Shown here piece after piece: positions 1-9,151 of a stretch of DNA of 64,000 nucleotides. The DNA is from an uncultured bacterium. Its GTDB lineage: Bacteria > Myxococcota_A > Polyangia > Polyangiales > Houyiibacteriaceae. The notes beneath the pieces are model-generated. The model saw only the letters and a program-made list of their open reading frames with translations. It was not told the DNA's origin and ran no database searches. A program made the translations under genes and the position numbers. The stretch lies in contig CALJDU010000069.1 of NCBI GenBank assembly GCA_938024995.1, positions 35,965 to 99,964 of the forward strand, read 5' to 3'. Numbering within the stretch: position 1 is the stretch's first letter; every line of letters begins with the position of its first letter.

Positions 1-1329
1 TCTCCGCTGGGCCGCCGGGTCGCGCTCAAGATCCTGAAGCAGGACGTGAGCTGGGACCCCGACACCGTCACCCGCTTTCATCGCGAAGCCAAGGCGATGA
101 GCCTCTTGGTGCACCCCAACACCGTTCGTGTTTTTGATTTCGGGCAGACGCCGGAAGGGCTCCTTTATCTCGCGATGGAGATGCTCGAGGGCGAGCTCCT
201 AACGGATAAGATCGATCGCGAAGGTCAGCTCGACGTGGTCGACGCGATCCGCGTGACGCAACAGGTCCTCGCGTCGCTCCACGAAGCGCACAGCAAGGGC
301 ATCGTCCACCGCGATCTCAAGCCCGACAACATTTTCCTCGCTGGCGTCGACGGTCACGAGGAGCCCGTCGTGAAGGTGCTCGATTTCGGGATCGCGAAAG
401 TTGTCCAAGGCGAGAACGAGTTTGACCAGCTCGAGACCCAAGCAGGCACCGTCTTTGGGACCCCGCGATACATGTCGCCCGAGCAGGCGCAAGGGAAGAC
501 GCTCGATCCGCGGACCGACCTCTACAGCGTTGGCGTCTTGATCTACCAGCTGCTCACCGGCACCGCGCCGTTCATCGACGAAGACGCGGTCGTCGTGATG
601 GCGAAGCACATCCAGACCAAGCCTGTCGCGCCTCGCGCCTTGGCGCCGGAGCGCCCGATCCCAACCCGCCTCGAGAAGTCGGTCCTCAAGGCGCTCGAGA
701 AGGCTCCGGCGAAGCGTTTCCAAAGCGCAGACGAGATGGTGCGCGCGCTTGAGCGCTGCGTGCCCGAGGTCCGCGCGATCGAAGCCGAAGGGCGCGGGTT
801 CTTCCAACGCGCGCCGTTCGGCGCGCTCGCGATCGGTCTCGTCGTCTTGCTTGGGTTTATCGGAGCGGCTGGCTGGATCATCTCCAGCGCGGACGACCCG
901 GTCAGCGCGCAGCAAGCGCCGTCCGGAGTGACCTCTTCCACTGCCACCGTCACCGCGACCACGCCGGCGGCTCCAGAGATCACGGTTGGCGTCCTGACCA
1001 GTGAACCTACCGGGGCGCTCGTTTACCGGGGCGAAGACCTCATCGGGACCACACCCTTGCGCTTCCCGCTGAACGCGGAAGACGGTCGTCTCGAGGTGAA
1101 GCTCCGTCTCGTCGGCTACGCAGACGCGTCCGGGGTCCTGGCGGCGGATGGCGTGGAGCGGAGCGTCGCGCTTAGCCCGGCCGCCGTGGCCGTGACCGAC
1201 ACCGTAGATGAAGCGCCGACCACGATGCGGCGTCGCCGGAACCGTCGTCGCGCTTCGATGTCGTCAGGGGGCGGCGCGATGTCCGATGAACCGCGGCCGC
1301 CCGCGATGATGGGCTACGAGATGTGGTAA
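1..1329 (+). CDS. Ser/Thr protein kinase, 5'-truncated by window edge
   Basis: This is a Hanks-type Ser/Thr kinase that phosphorylates proteins as part of membrane-linked signalling. The frame is open from base 1, and the first codons read VALKILK, which carries the ATP-binding lysine, so the true start and glycine loop lie left of the window. Visible motifs are HRDLKPDN (about residues 103-110 of the visible part), the DFG metal-binding motif, and SPEQA in the activation segment. One membrane segment follows at about residues 274-295. After it comes a Thr/Ala linker and a PEGA-like domain near residues 317-385, which would lie outside the cytoplasm. The tail is Arg-rich. It converges on mutS2 with only 10 bases between the stops. 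The substrate is unknown. Confidence 0.93.
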   Translation, partial: SPLGRRVALKILKQDVSWDPDTVTRFHREAKAMSLLVHPNTVRVFDFGQTPEGLLYLAMEMLEGELLTDKIDREGQLDVVDAIRVTQQVLASLHEAHSKGIVHRDLKPDNIFLAGVDGHEEPVVKVLDFGIAKVVQGENEFDQLETQAGTVFGTPRYMSPEQAQGKTLDPRTDLYSVGVLIYQLLTGTAPFIDEDAVVVMAKHIQTKPVAPRALAPERPIPTRLEKSVLKALEKAPAKRFQSADEMVRALERCVPEVRAIEAEGRGFFQRAPFGALAIGLVVLLGFIGAAGWIISSADDPVSAQQAPSGVTSSTATVTATTPAAPEITVGVLTSEPTGALVYRGEDLIGTTPLRFPLNAEDGRLEVKLRLVGYADASGVLAADGVERSVALSPAAVAVTDTVDEAPTTMRRRRNRRRASMSSGGGAMSDEPRPPAMMGYEMW

Positions 1330-1339
1330 CGATCGGGCG

Positions 1340-3676
1340 CTACTTCAGCGATACGATCGTCAACCGCTCGCCGCCTTCTTCCTGCGTCCCATAGCGGTAC
1401 GCGGAGACGTAGTGGGCATCGCGCCCGAGGAACTCGTGGACCGCCGCCTTGAGCGCGCCAGTGCCGACGCCGTGCACGAGATACGCGGTCTTTTCGGACG
1501 CGCCGAACATCCGGTCGAGGAACGCTTCTGTCATCGCGAGCGCTTCGTCGACCCGAAGGCCGCGCAGGTCGAGCGTGTTGCTGTCCGCGGCGGGGGCGAG
1601 GACGATCTTCTTCTTGGTCTTCGCGCGTGACGCGTTGTTGTTCGCGCGCTTGACCTCATCGCGGTTGACCCAGAGCGTGAGGGCGCCCGCGGCGACCCTC
1701 AGCCGGTCCTTGTTTCGTCCTGTTCCGAGCTCCAGGATCTTCGCCGCTGCGCGGAGCCGAGGCACGTAAACGTCCTGTCCGATAGCGAGCGTCTCGGGAC
1801 CCTCTGATGGCTCTTCGGGCTCTGGCGTGGCGGCCGCTGCTGCGCGCGTTGCCTCCGCGGACTCGATCGCCTGCCGTGCTTTTTCAAGCTGCTCTTCATC
1901 CGCGCGTTCCCGCATCGCGCGGCGCGCTGCCTTGAGCTCGCCGCGCGCGCGCTGCATCGCGTCCTTAAGCTTCGCGGACTCGCGATCGAGCGTCTTCTGA
2001 TCGCGTCGCCGCTGTGCCGCGTGCTCACGCTCCAGGGCCTCTCGCGCGTCGCTCATCTTCACGCGCTCTCGCTCCACCGCGGACCGCGCGTCGACGAGGG
2101 CGGCTTCGCTCTGAGAGAGCTTCGCGACCAGCGCCTCAAAACGCGCGGCCTGGGTCGGGAGGATCTCTTTTGCGTGCGCGATGACCTCGTCCGGGATTCC
2201 GTAGCGCGCGGCCACGATCAGCGCGCTAGAGGCGCCCGGGACGTCCCACGCCAACCGAAAGGTCGGGCTCAGCGTGTCGAAGTCGAAGCCGACCGCGGCG
2301 TTGCGAAGCGCAGGGCGCTCCGCGGCGTACGCCTTGAGCGGTTCGTAGTGTGTGGTGACCGCGGTCGCCGCTCCCGCGCGGCAGAGCGCGTCGACATAGG
2401 CGCACGCGAGGGAAGCGCCTTCCGCCGGATCGGTGCCGCCGGCGAGCTCGTCGAGGAGCACCATGACGCCCTCCTTCGACTGCGCGAGGATCGCCGCGAG
2501 GTTCTTCACGTGCGCGGAGAACGTTGAGAGGTTGCGCTCGGTCGACTGCTCGTCACCGACGTCGGAGACCACCGTGAAGAAGCCCGAGCGTCCTTCGCGC
2601 GCCGGGATCGGGAGCCCCGCGCGGACCATCAATGCGCAGAGGCCAAGGGTCTTCAGCGCGACGGTCTTGCCGCCCGCGTTGGGGCCGGAGATCACCAGCG
2701 CCTCGCCCGCGCGAAGCGAGAGATCGTTCGGGACGACCTCGCCCTCGTGCTCAAGCGCGAGGAGCGGGTGACGCGCCTCTTTGAGCTCGATGGCGCTCTC
2801 TTCGACGAGCTCGACGACCACTCCGTCGATGTCCTCCGCGAGGCGTGCGGCAGCGTCGTGCAGGTCGGCGAGGTCGATCGCGTCCGTGGCGGCGACAATC
2901 GATCGCAGGTGATCGAACACCAGCTCGGACAGGGCGGCGAGGATGCGCGCGATCTCGCGATCGAGCTCCGCCTGCGCCATCTTCAGCCGGTTACCTTGTT
3001 CGACGATCACCCGTGGTTCGATAAAGACCGTGGCGCCGCTCTGGCTGGTCCCGTGGACGATCCCCGAGATCTTTTCGTGCGCATCCCGTCGAACCGGCAC
3101 GACGTAGCGGCCCTCGCGGATCGTGTGAAAGCGGTCCTGCATCACGGCCTCTTTGGCGATGACGAGCTGCTCCAGCTTTCGGACGATCCGGCCGCGGAGG
3201 TTCTTGACCTCCACCCGGAGCCGACGGATCTCGGCGCTCGCGCGATCGGAGACGCTACCGTCAGGCTCGATGCACTCGCTCAGCTCCACCTCGACGTGAT
3301 CGAGCTGAGGATCGAGCGAGCACGCTTGATAGAGGGCTGGCGCGCGTGAGCTGCGGCGACCGAGGAACTTCCGGAGCGCGCGAGCAGCGCCGAGCGTCTT
3401 GGCGACGTCGCGCAGCGCGGACCCATCGAGCACACCGCGACGCTCCACGCGTAAGAGGGCTTCGCGCAGCTCGACCGCGCCGCCGATCGGGAGCGGCTCC
3501 CCTTCTTCGCGGAACACGATCGCTTCTCGCGTACGAGAGAGCGCTGCCGCCGACTCCTCGGGGTACTTGCGAGGCATCAGGGAGAGACGCGACGCGAGCG
3601 GACCGCGACAGCGCGAAGCGACCGCCGCGGTCAGACGGCTCCACTCCAGGTCTTCTTTTGTTTTGCTTGGATTCAC
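1340..3676 (-). CDS. mutS2: MutS2-family ATPase/endonuclease
   Basis: MutS2 is a MutS paralogue that lacks the mismatch-recognition domain. It has been linked to suppression of recombination and, in some bacteria, to rescue of collided ribosomes. The 778-residue product has the family's normal length. It shows the Walker A motif GPNAGGKT (331-338), the STFSAH motif, Walker B VMVLLDEL (404-411), a long charged coiled coil (about 510-620), and a C-terminal Smr domain. The Smr domain has LDLRG near residue 697 and the HGVGTG nuclease motif. The start is GTG at 3676. It lies between two kinase genes, 74 bases downstream of the second one's stop on the same strand. Confidence 0.96.
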   Translation of the reverse strand: MNPSKTKEDLEWSRLTAAVASRCRGPLASRLSLMPRKYPEESAAALSRTREAIVFREEGEPLPIGGAVELREALLRVERRGVLDGSALRDVAKTLGAARALRKFLGRRSSRAPALYQACSLDPQLDHVEVELSECIEPDGSVSDRASAEIRRLRVEVKNLRGRIVRKLEQLVIAKEAVMQDRFHTIREGRYVVPVRRDAHEKISGIVHGTSQSGATVFIEPRVIVEQGNRLKMAQAELDREIARILAALSELVFDHLRSIVAATDAIDLADLHDAAARLAEDIDGVVVELVEESAIELKEARHPLLALEHEGEVVPNDLSLRAGEALVISGPNAGGKTVALKTLGLCALMVRAGLPIPAREGRSGFFTVVSDVGDEQSTERNLSTFSAHVKNLAAILAQSKEGVMVLLDELAGGTDPAEGASLACAYVDALCRAGAATAVTTHYEPLKAYAAERPALRNAAVGFDFDTLSPTFRLAWDVPGASSALIVAARYGIPDEVIAHAKEILPTQAARFEALVAKLSQSEAALVDARSAVERERVKMSDAREALEREHAAQRRRDQKTLDRESAKLKDAMQRARGELKAARRAMRERADEEQLEKARQAIESAEATRAAAAATPEPEEPSEGPETLAIGQDVYVPRLRAAAKILELGTGRNKDRLRVAAGALTLWVNRDEVKRANNNASRAKTKKKIVLAPAADSNTLDLRGLRVDEALAMTEAFLDRMFGASEKTAYLVHGVGTGALKAAVHEFLGRDAHYVSAYRYGTQEEGGERLTIVSLK

Positions 3677-3750
3677 GACGGTTCTCGTTGAACGCGCTGA
3701 GTAATCACCGCGTGGATGGGGTGCAAGCGCAGACCGGAACCGAGCGGTTC

Positions 3751-5505
3751 CTAGCGCTGCAGCTGAGGCGCGTCGCGCAGCTCGGAGAGGCTGCCCATCG
3801 TACCCGGGCGAGGAGCGGGGCGGACCCGAACCTGAGTGGTCGTGCGCATGCGCGGAACGGGGGGGATGTCCGCGGCCTCTCCACGCTGCCGTTCACGAAG
3901 TGGAAGTCGGAAGGCGAGCTGGTCACCCACGGTGACGCGCCGGAAGCCGGTCAGTCTTCCCAGCCGACCGCGAAGCTCGACCACCTCTCCCACCTGCACC
4001 GCGAACTCACACGGAGCTCTTCGGCAACGTTGCTCCTCACTGACGCGGACGCGACCGTGCGGCGGGTTCGTGGTGACCGTAATCGTCACCGAGGCGCCGC
4101 TGGGAGTCGTCGCCGCCATGCGAGGATCGGTTGGCGCGGTCTCTCCCGCCGGGGGGCTGGGGGCCGCGAGGGGATCATCCTCAGTCGCGTCGGTCGCCGG
4201 ATCCGCCACATGGGTCGGAAGAGGGGGGGCGTCGGTCGAGGTCGAGGCTTGAGCTGGCGCGCTGGTCGTTGTCGTTGGCTCAGCCTGCGCAGGGCGCGTC
4301 ATCAAGTAGGCGCCGAACACGCCGCCGAAGAGCGCGAGTAAACCGAAGGCGCCGATCAGCCACGGGGCCTTGCTACGGGGCGTCTCGAGATCCAGGGAGG
4401 GCCGAGCACCGGTCGTGATCGACAACGGAATTGGCGCGGCGCTGATCGAGGGCACGCTCGGGCTGTTCGAGACCCTGGGCGGCGGAGGTGGGCGCGTCGA
4501 CATCGCGGCGGTCTCTTCCGGCGGAAGCTCGCCCCGCGCGATGGCTTCGAGCGCATCCGCGAACTCATGCATCGTCAGGTAGCGATGGTCTCGGTCCTTC
4601 GCGAGGCCGCGCCGCAAGATCATATCGACGCCCGGGAAGCGCTCTGCGTGTGGATTGACCTCGAGGAGATCGGGCATCGGATCGAAGAGTTGCTTCGTCA
4701 GGATGCCCATGAAGGTGTCGCCGACAAAGGGAACCCGCCCCGCGATGCATTCGAAGAGGATGATGCCGAGCGCGTAGATGTCGACGCGATGGTCGAGCTC
4801 TTTTCCAGACGCCTGCTCCGGTGACATGTACTCCGGGGTCCCGAAGATCGAGCCGGTCTTGGTTAGCTTCCGACCCGGCGCTCCGTCGACCTCGATATCG
4901 CTCATCTTGGCGATCCCGAAGTCGACGATTTTTACGAACTCGCGACCGTCGCGATACACCAGGAAGATGTTCTCGGGCTTCATGTCGCGGTGAACGATGC
5001 CCTTGTCGTGGGCCGCCGCGAGCGCTCTCGCGCACTGCCCGAGCAAGCCACAGGCGCGCGCCGCGGAGATGGTCCCGGTTCGCGCGAGCACCTCCGCGAG
5101 ATCCTCGCCCTCGAGGTACTCCATCGCGAAGTAGCTCTGACCCGTCGGCGTCTCGCCGAAGTCGAGCACGTCCACAATGTGTTCGTGACCGATACGCGAA
5201 GCGCTCCTCGCTTCGCGCTGGAAGCGCGCGACCACGTCGGGTCGATGGGAGAAGTCGGGGCGCAGGACCTTGATCGCGATCGGGCGCTTTAGATCGACGT
5301 GGGTACAGCGGTAGACGAAGCCCATCCCGCCTTCACCGATCCGCTCGACGACTTCGTAGCGCCCGGAGAGGACATGCCCAATGAGCGGGTCGGTGTTGCC
5401 GTTCGCCCCGATCGGGGCGCCCGCAACCGCGAGTCGCGCGCCATCGTTGGGGCAGAAAATCTCACCCCCGAGGTAGGTGGTCTTGCAGCTTGCGCAGACC
5501 TTCAT
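3751..5505 (-). CDS. Ser/Thr protein kinase with N-terminal zinc ribbon
   Basis: This is a membrane-anchored Hanks-type kinase of 584 residues. I chose the ATG at 5505 because the protein then begins with a zinc ribbon (C4, C7, then FCPNDG), a common myxobacterial kinase N-terminus; the frame stays open 90 bases further upstream, but that part does not read like protein. Kinase motifs are the ATP lysine K79 in IAIKV, HRDMKPEN at 172-179, DFG at 196-198 and SPEQA. A Pro/Ser-rich linker is followed by one membrane segment (about 381-402). The outer part has Thr/Pro-rich low complexity and a PEGA-like stretch. It is divergent from mutL, with 83 bases between the starts, so the two probably share a control region. 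Confidence 0.94.
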   Translation of the reverse strand: MKVCASCKTTYLGGEIFCPNDGARLAVAGAPIGANGNTDPLIGHVLSGRYEVVERIGEGGMGFVYRCTHVDLKRPIAIKVLRPDFSHRPDVVARFQREARSASRIGHEHIVDVLDFGETPTGQSYFAMEYLEGEDLAEVLARTGTISAARACGLLGQCARALAAAHDKGIVHRDMKPENIFLVYRDGREFVKIVDFGIAKMSDIEVDGAPGRKLTKTGSIFGTPEYMSPEQASGKELDHRVDIYALGIILFECIAGRVPFVGDTFMGILTKQLFDPMPDLLEVNPHAERFPGVDMILRRGLAKDRDHRYLTMHEFADALEAIARGELPPEETAAMSTRPPPPPRVSNSPSVPSISAAPIPLSITTGARPSLDLETPRSKAPWLIGAFGLLALFGGVFGAYLMTRPAQAEPTTTTSAPAQASTSTDAPPLPTHVADPATDATEDDPLAAPSPPAGETAPTDPRMAATTPSGASVTITVTTNPPHGRVRVSEEQRCRRAPCEFAVQVGEVVELRGRLGRLTGFRRVTVGDQLAFRLPLRERQRGEAADIPPVPRMRTTTQVRVRPAPRPGTMGSLSELRDAPQLQR

Positions 5506-5588
5506 CCGGACAAGGGGTAGCACCCAATCGGCGGCAAATCCATTGTTCGAGTCCCCCGCGATGGGATGTCGACGTGTTATGAGCACGT

Positions 5589-7433
5589 GTGGCACGCGTT
5601 CAGCTGCTCGACAATGCGCTCATCAACCAGATCGCGGCCGGCGAGGTCGTGGAGCGGCCCGCGAACGTGGTTAAGGAGCTGGTGGAGAACTCCGTCGACG
5701 CCGGGGCGACCGAGATCACGGTTGAGGTGGTCGATGGCGGCAAGGAGCGCATTCTGATCATCGACAACGGGCACGGGATGTCGCGCGAAGACGCGGAGCT
5801 GGCGGTGCGCCGTCACGCGACGTCGAAGATCCGCTCGTTCGACGATCTCGTCGCGATCCAAACGCTGGGCTTCCGAGGTGAAGCGCTCCCGTCCATCGCG
5901 TCGGTCTCGCGCTTTACGTTGACCACGCGAACCGAGGACGCGGTGGCCGGCGTGCGCCTCGCGATCGAGGGCGGCGCGGCTCCCGTCGTGAGCGAGGTGG
6001 GTTGTCCGCGCGGGACCTCGATCGATGTGCGCGACATCTTTTACAACGTACCGGCGCGCCGGAAGTTCCTGAAGGCGCGCCAGACGGAGATGTCGCACAT
6101 CACGGATGTGTGTGTGCGGACCGCCGTTTCGCAGCCCGGGCTTCGGATGACGCTCATCCACAACGAGCGACGCGTTCGCTCGCTGGCGGGCGGGGGAGGG
6201 CTGCTCGCCCGCGCCAAAGAGATCTTCGACGAACCACTGCAAGAGCTCAAAGGGACCCGCGATGGCGTGGAGGTGCACGCGGCGCTGGGGGCGCCGGGGA
6301 AGCGGTCGTCGGCGCGCACCCTCTATCTGGTCGTCAACGGCCGCGCGGTGACCGATCGCGTGTTCGCGCGCCACGTCGCGTTCGCGTTCGGGCCGACGCT
6401 CGAGAAGAACAAGTACCCGATCGGGATCGTGCACGTGAACGTGGATCCCTCGCGGGTTGATGTGAACGCGCATCCCCAGAAGACCGAGGTTCGCTTCGCG
6501 CCTGGGGTCTTAGATCAGGTGACGAAGATCATCGGGGCGCACTTCGGAGGAGAAGGTCCCGCGGCGCGCGACGTGGGGTTCTGGGAGAGCCGCCTGCAGG
6601 GACGTCCTCGTGAGGTGCCGCTGCCCGCGCCGCGGGCTCCGCAAGCGGCTGCGACCGATTGGGGCGACGCCTTCGCGGGGAGCTCGCTTCAGTCGAGCAC
6701 GCCGCCATCACCATCACCTGCGCCACCGTCATCGCCCGGGCGTGCGGCGTCGATAGTGACACCAGGGCCAAGTGGTTTCGCCGACGCGGAGGCAATGGGT
6801 GATGCAGAGGCGATGGGCGACGCCCCACCTTTGACCCCACGCGCGGCGGAACAGGTCGCGGGGTACGCTTCCTCTTCCGCGATTTCTCCGCGGACAGCAA
6901 CGATGGCGCCTCCGCTCGGTCCAGAGAGCGCGGTGGTCGGTGAAACGCGCGGCCTCTGGATCGTTTCTCATCAGGACGCCCTTTGTGTTGTGGACCCGAT
7001 CGCGATTCATGCTCATCGCGCGTTCCGGGAGATGAGCAGGGCGTTCGCGAACGGTGAGGTCCCGCGTAAGCGTCGCGTGTTTCCGGATCGCGTCGACGTG
7101 TCCCCTGAAGACGCTTCGCTCATCAGCGACGCGTCGGATGACTTGCTCCCGTTGGGTCTCGTGATGACGGTGGTCGGCGAAAAGACGGTCGCGGTTCACG
7201 AGGTGCCGCGGGTGCTGGCGGAAGTCGCGAGCCCTCTGTTCGTGAGGAGCGCGCTCGCGGCGCTTCGCGCAGAGGACTTCGGGGACGGAGCCGCGATGGC
7301 GTTTCAAGCGCTCGCCGCTCAGGTTCGCTCGCCGGTCGACTCGTTCGTGCCTGAAGAGGCGTTCGCTGAGCCCGTGCGCGGCCTCCCGCCCGCGCTTTTG
7401 CATCGCGTCACCTACTCCTCGCTCGGCCGATGA
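5589..7433 (+). CDS. mutL: DNA mismatch repair protein MutL
   Basis: MutL couples MutS mismatch recognition to strand incision and excision. The 614-residue product starts at GTG 5589. Its N-terminal GHKL ATPase domain is clear: NQIAAGEVVERP, the KELVENSVDAG region, DNGHGM, RHATSK and GFRGEAL. The linker (about 360-440) is Pro/Ser-rich and contains a repeated AEAMGDA. The C-terminal dimerisation domain is poorly conserved: where endonuclease-type MutLs have DQHAAHER, this protein reads DPIAIHAHR, and it lacks the CPHGRP end motif. It may therefore be nicking-deficient, as in E. coli. The stop overlaps the miaA start by 4 bases, so the two are translationally coupled. Confidence 0.96.
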   Translation: MARVQLLDNALINQIAAGEVVERPANVVKELVENSVDAGATEITVEVVDGGKERILIIDNGHGMSREDAELAVRRHATSKIRSFDDLVAIQTLGFRGEALPSIASVSRFTLTTRTEDAVAGVRLAIEGGAAPVVSEVGCPRGTSIDVRDIFYNVPARRKFLKARQTEMSHITDVCVRTAVSQPGLRMTLIHNERRVRSLAGGGGLLARAKEIFDEPLQELKGTRDGVEVHAALGAPGKRSSARTLYLVVNGRAVTDRVFARHVAFAFGPTLEKNKYPIGIVHVNVDPSRVDVNAHPQKTEVRFAPGVLDQVTKIIGAHFGGEGPAARDVGFWESRLQGRPREVPLPAPRAPQAAATDWGDAFAGSSLQSSTPPSPSPAPPSSPGRAASIVTPGPSGFADAEAMGDAEAMGDAPPLTPRAAEQVAGYASSSAISPRTATMAPPLGPESAVVGETRGLWIVSHQDALCVVDPIAIHAHRAFREMSRAFANGEVPRKRRVFPDRVDVSPEDASLISDASDDLLPLGLVMTVVGEKTVAVHEVPRVLAEVASPLFVRSALAALRAEDFGDGAAMAFQALAAQVRSPVDSFVPEEAFAEPVRGLPPALLHRVTYSSLGR

Positions 7434-8359
7434 ACGAGCTCGCGCTCGGCGCGCCGCTCTTGGTCCTCGCGGGATCAACCGCGGTCGGGAAGACGTCGCT
7501 GGCGTTGCGCTTCGCCCGCGCGCTCGACGGTGAGCTGATCGGTGCGGACAGCGTCCAGGTGTACCGAGGGTTCGACATCGGTTCAGGGAAGCCATCCGCC
7601 GATGAGCTCGACGGGGTACCTCACCACCTGATCGATGTGCTGGAGCCCGAGGACGCGATCGACGCGATGAAGTTCGCTGGGCTCGCGGACCGCGCGATCG
7701 CCGACTGCGTGAAGCGTGGTCGCGTTCCGATTGTCGTGGGCGGAACCGGGTTGTGGCTCCGCGCGCTGGTCCGCGGTTTGGTGGAGCTCCCGCCGGTCGA
7801 TCCTGAGCTCCGCGCGCGCTTGACCGCAGAAGCGGCTGGGGGCGGGCTTCACGCGAAGCTCACGTTAGTCGACCCCGACACGGCGGCGCGAGTGCATGAA
7901 AACGATCACGTGCGCGTGGTCCGCGCGCTCGAGGTGTACGAGCAGTGCGGGAAGACCATTTCTTCGCTCCGCAAAGCGCACGCACTCGGAGGTCCGCGTT
8001 ACAACGTGCGTCACTACGTCTTGCGTCGCCCGCCGGAAGAGCTGACGGCGCGGATTGAGCAGCGGCTGGACGCGATGATCGAGGCGGGCTTCGCCGACGA
8101 GGTTCGGGGGCTGCTGGAGCGGCACGACCGGAGCGCCCGAGCGTTCGCGAGCGTCGGCTATGCTGAGATGGTGCAACACGTCTTGGGTAACGAGAGCCTC
8201 TCGGAGACACGCCGGAAGATCCGAAAGTCGACCCGCACCTACGCGCGACGGCAGATGACCTGGTTCAACGGAGAGCCGGGGATCACCGCGGTCCTCCCGC
8301 CAAACGAGATCCTCGATGCGCTCCCCGCGCTACGCGCGCACCTGCGACCCCGCACGTGA
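7430..8359 (+). CDS. miaA: tRNA dimethylallyltransferase
   Basis: MiaA transfers the dimethylallyl group from DMAPP to N6 of A37 in tRNAs that read codons starting with U. The 309-residue length is normal. The P-loop GSTAVGKT lies near residue 15, followed by the ADSVQVYRGFDIGSGKPS segment that matches the family's DSxQVYRGxDIGTxKP motif. Later come GGTGLWLRAL and the C-terminal tRNA-binding RRxMTWF-type motif (RRQMTWF). The gene is joined to mutL by an ATGA overlap, a mutL-miaA pairing seen in many bacteria. It is joined to the next gene by a GTGA overlap. Confidence 0.97.
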   Translation: MNELALGAPLLVLAGSTAVGKTSLALRFARALDGELIGADSVQVYRGFDIGSGKPSADELDGVPHHLIDVLEPEDAIDAMKFAGLADRAIADCVKRGRVPIVVGGTGLWLRALVRGLVELPPVDPELRARLTAEAAGGGLHAKLTLVDPDTAARVHENDHVRVVRALEVYEQCGKTISSLRKAHALGGPRYNVRHYVLRRPPEELTARIEQRLDAMIEAGFADEVRGLLERHDRSARAFASVGYAEMVQHVLGNESLSETRRKIRKSTRTYARRQMTWFNGEPGITAVLPPNEILDALPALRAHLRPRT

Positions 8360-9045
8360 ACTTCTACTCCCACGCCTATGTCACCACTGAGCTCTTTGAG
8401 CGCGGGGAGTTCTCGCGATCCACGCACGCCTTACCCACGCTGATCTTGGGAAGCATGCTCCCCGACTTCGCGACCATGAGCGGGAACCGGCTCGAGTCGG
8501 TCGATGATCCCGTCCTCGCGGAAGGCGTCGCGCTGCACCACGCGACCGACCGGGCGTTTCACGGCGCGCCGCGCTTCGTGGAGTGGTGCCGGAGCGGCAG
8601 CGTGTTGAAAGAGGCCGGGCTCTCGTACGGCGCGTCACGCGCATGCGCTCACGTGGGGTGCGAGCTGATGCTGGACGCCTGGTTGATCGCGACAGACTCC
8701 GGACACGTCGGCCGGTATTATCGCGCCGCGTTGGAGCGCGCGATCCCGCTGGCGACGGCTGTCACCTGGCGTGATCCAGAAGGGACCGATCGCTACCTCA
8801 CGCTTTTGGCGCGCTTGGACAACTGGGGCGTCCCGACCGGCTATGACGACGATCGCGTTGTCGCGGAGCGGCTCTCCCGCATCCTGGAAGGGCGGCCTCG
8901 GCTCGCGTTTTCCGCGGAGCAACTACCCGTTGTGGAGGCGTGGGCCCGCGATCAACGGGTAAAGATCGATGCGGAGGCGGAAGCTTTGGTGGAGGGCGTG
9001 ATCGCGGCGCTCTCGGACGCGGGTCCTCCCGAGTCCAGCACCTAA
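8356..9045 (+). CDS. ACP-phosphodiesterase-like metal-dependent hydrolase
   Basis: The 229-residue product resembles E. coli AcpH, an enzyme that removes the phosphopantetheine arm from acyl carrier protein. Shared features are the MNF-SHAYV start, LGSMLPDF, HHATDRAFH (candidate metal-binding HH and D) and an AHVGCELMLD helix with His, Glu and Asp. These fit an HD-like helical metal-binding fold. The similarity is distant and the true substrate is not known. It starts at GTG 8356 inside the miaA stop, so it is the third gene of a mutL-miaA operon. Confidence 0.72.
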   Translation: MNFYSHAYVTTELFERGEFSRSTHALPTLILGSMLPDFATMSGNRLESVDDPVLAEGVALHHATDRAFHGAPRFVEWCRSGSVLKEAGLSYGASRACAHVGCELMLDAWLIATDSGHVGRYYRAALERAIPLATAVTWRDPEGTDRYLTLLARLDNWGVPTGYDDDRVVAERLSRILEGRPRLAFSAEQLPVVEAWARDQRVKIDAEAEALVEGVIAALSDAGPPESST

Positions 9046-9151
9046 CGCTTTGGGGTAGCTCTTGAGGCGAGCTGTGATTGCGCCAGCTCTCACCCCCGTG
9101 CGATACTAACGACCGCCGTATGGGGAATAACGTGTCCAGAGGAACCACGCG

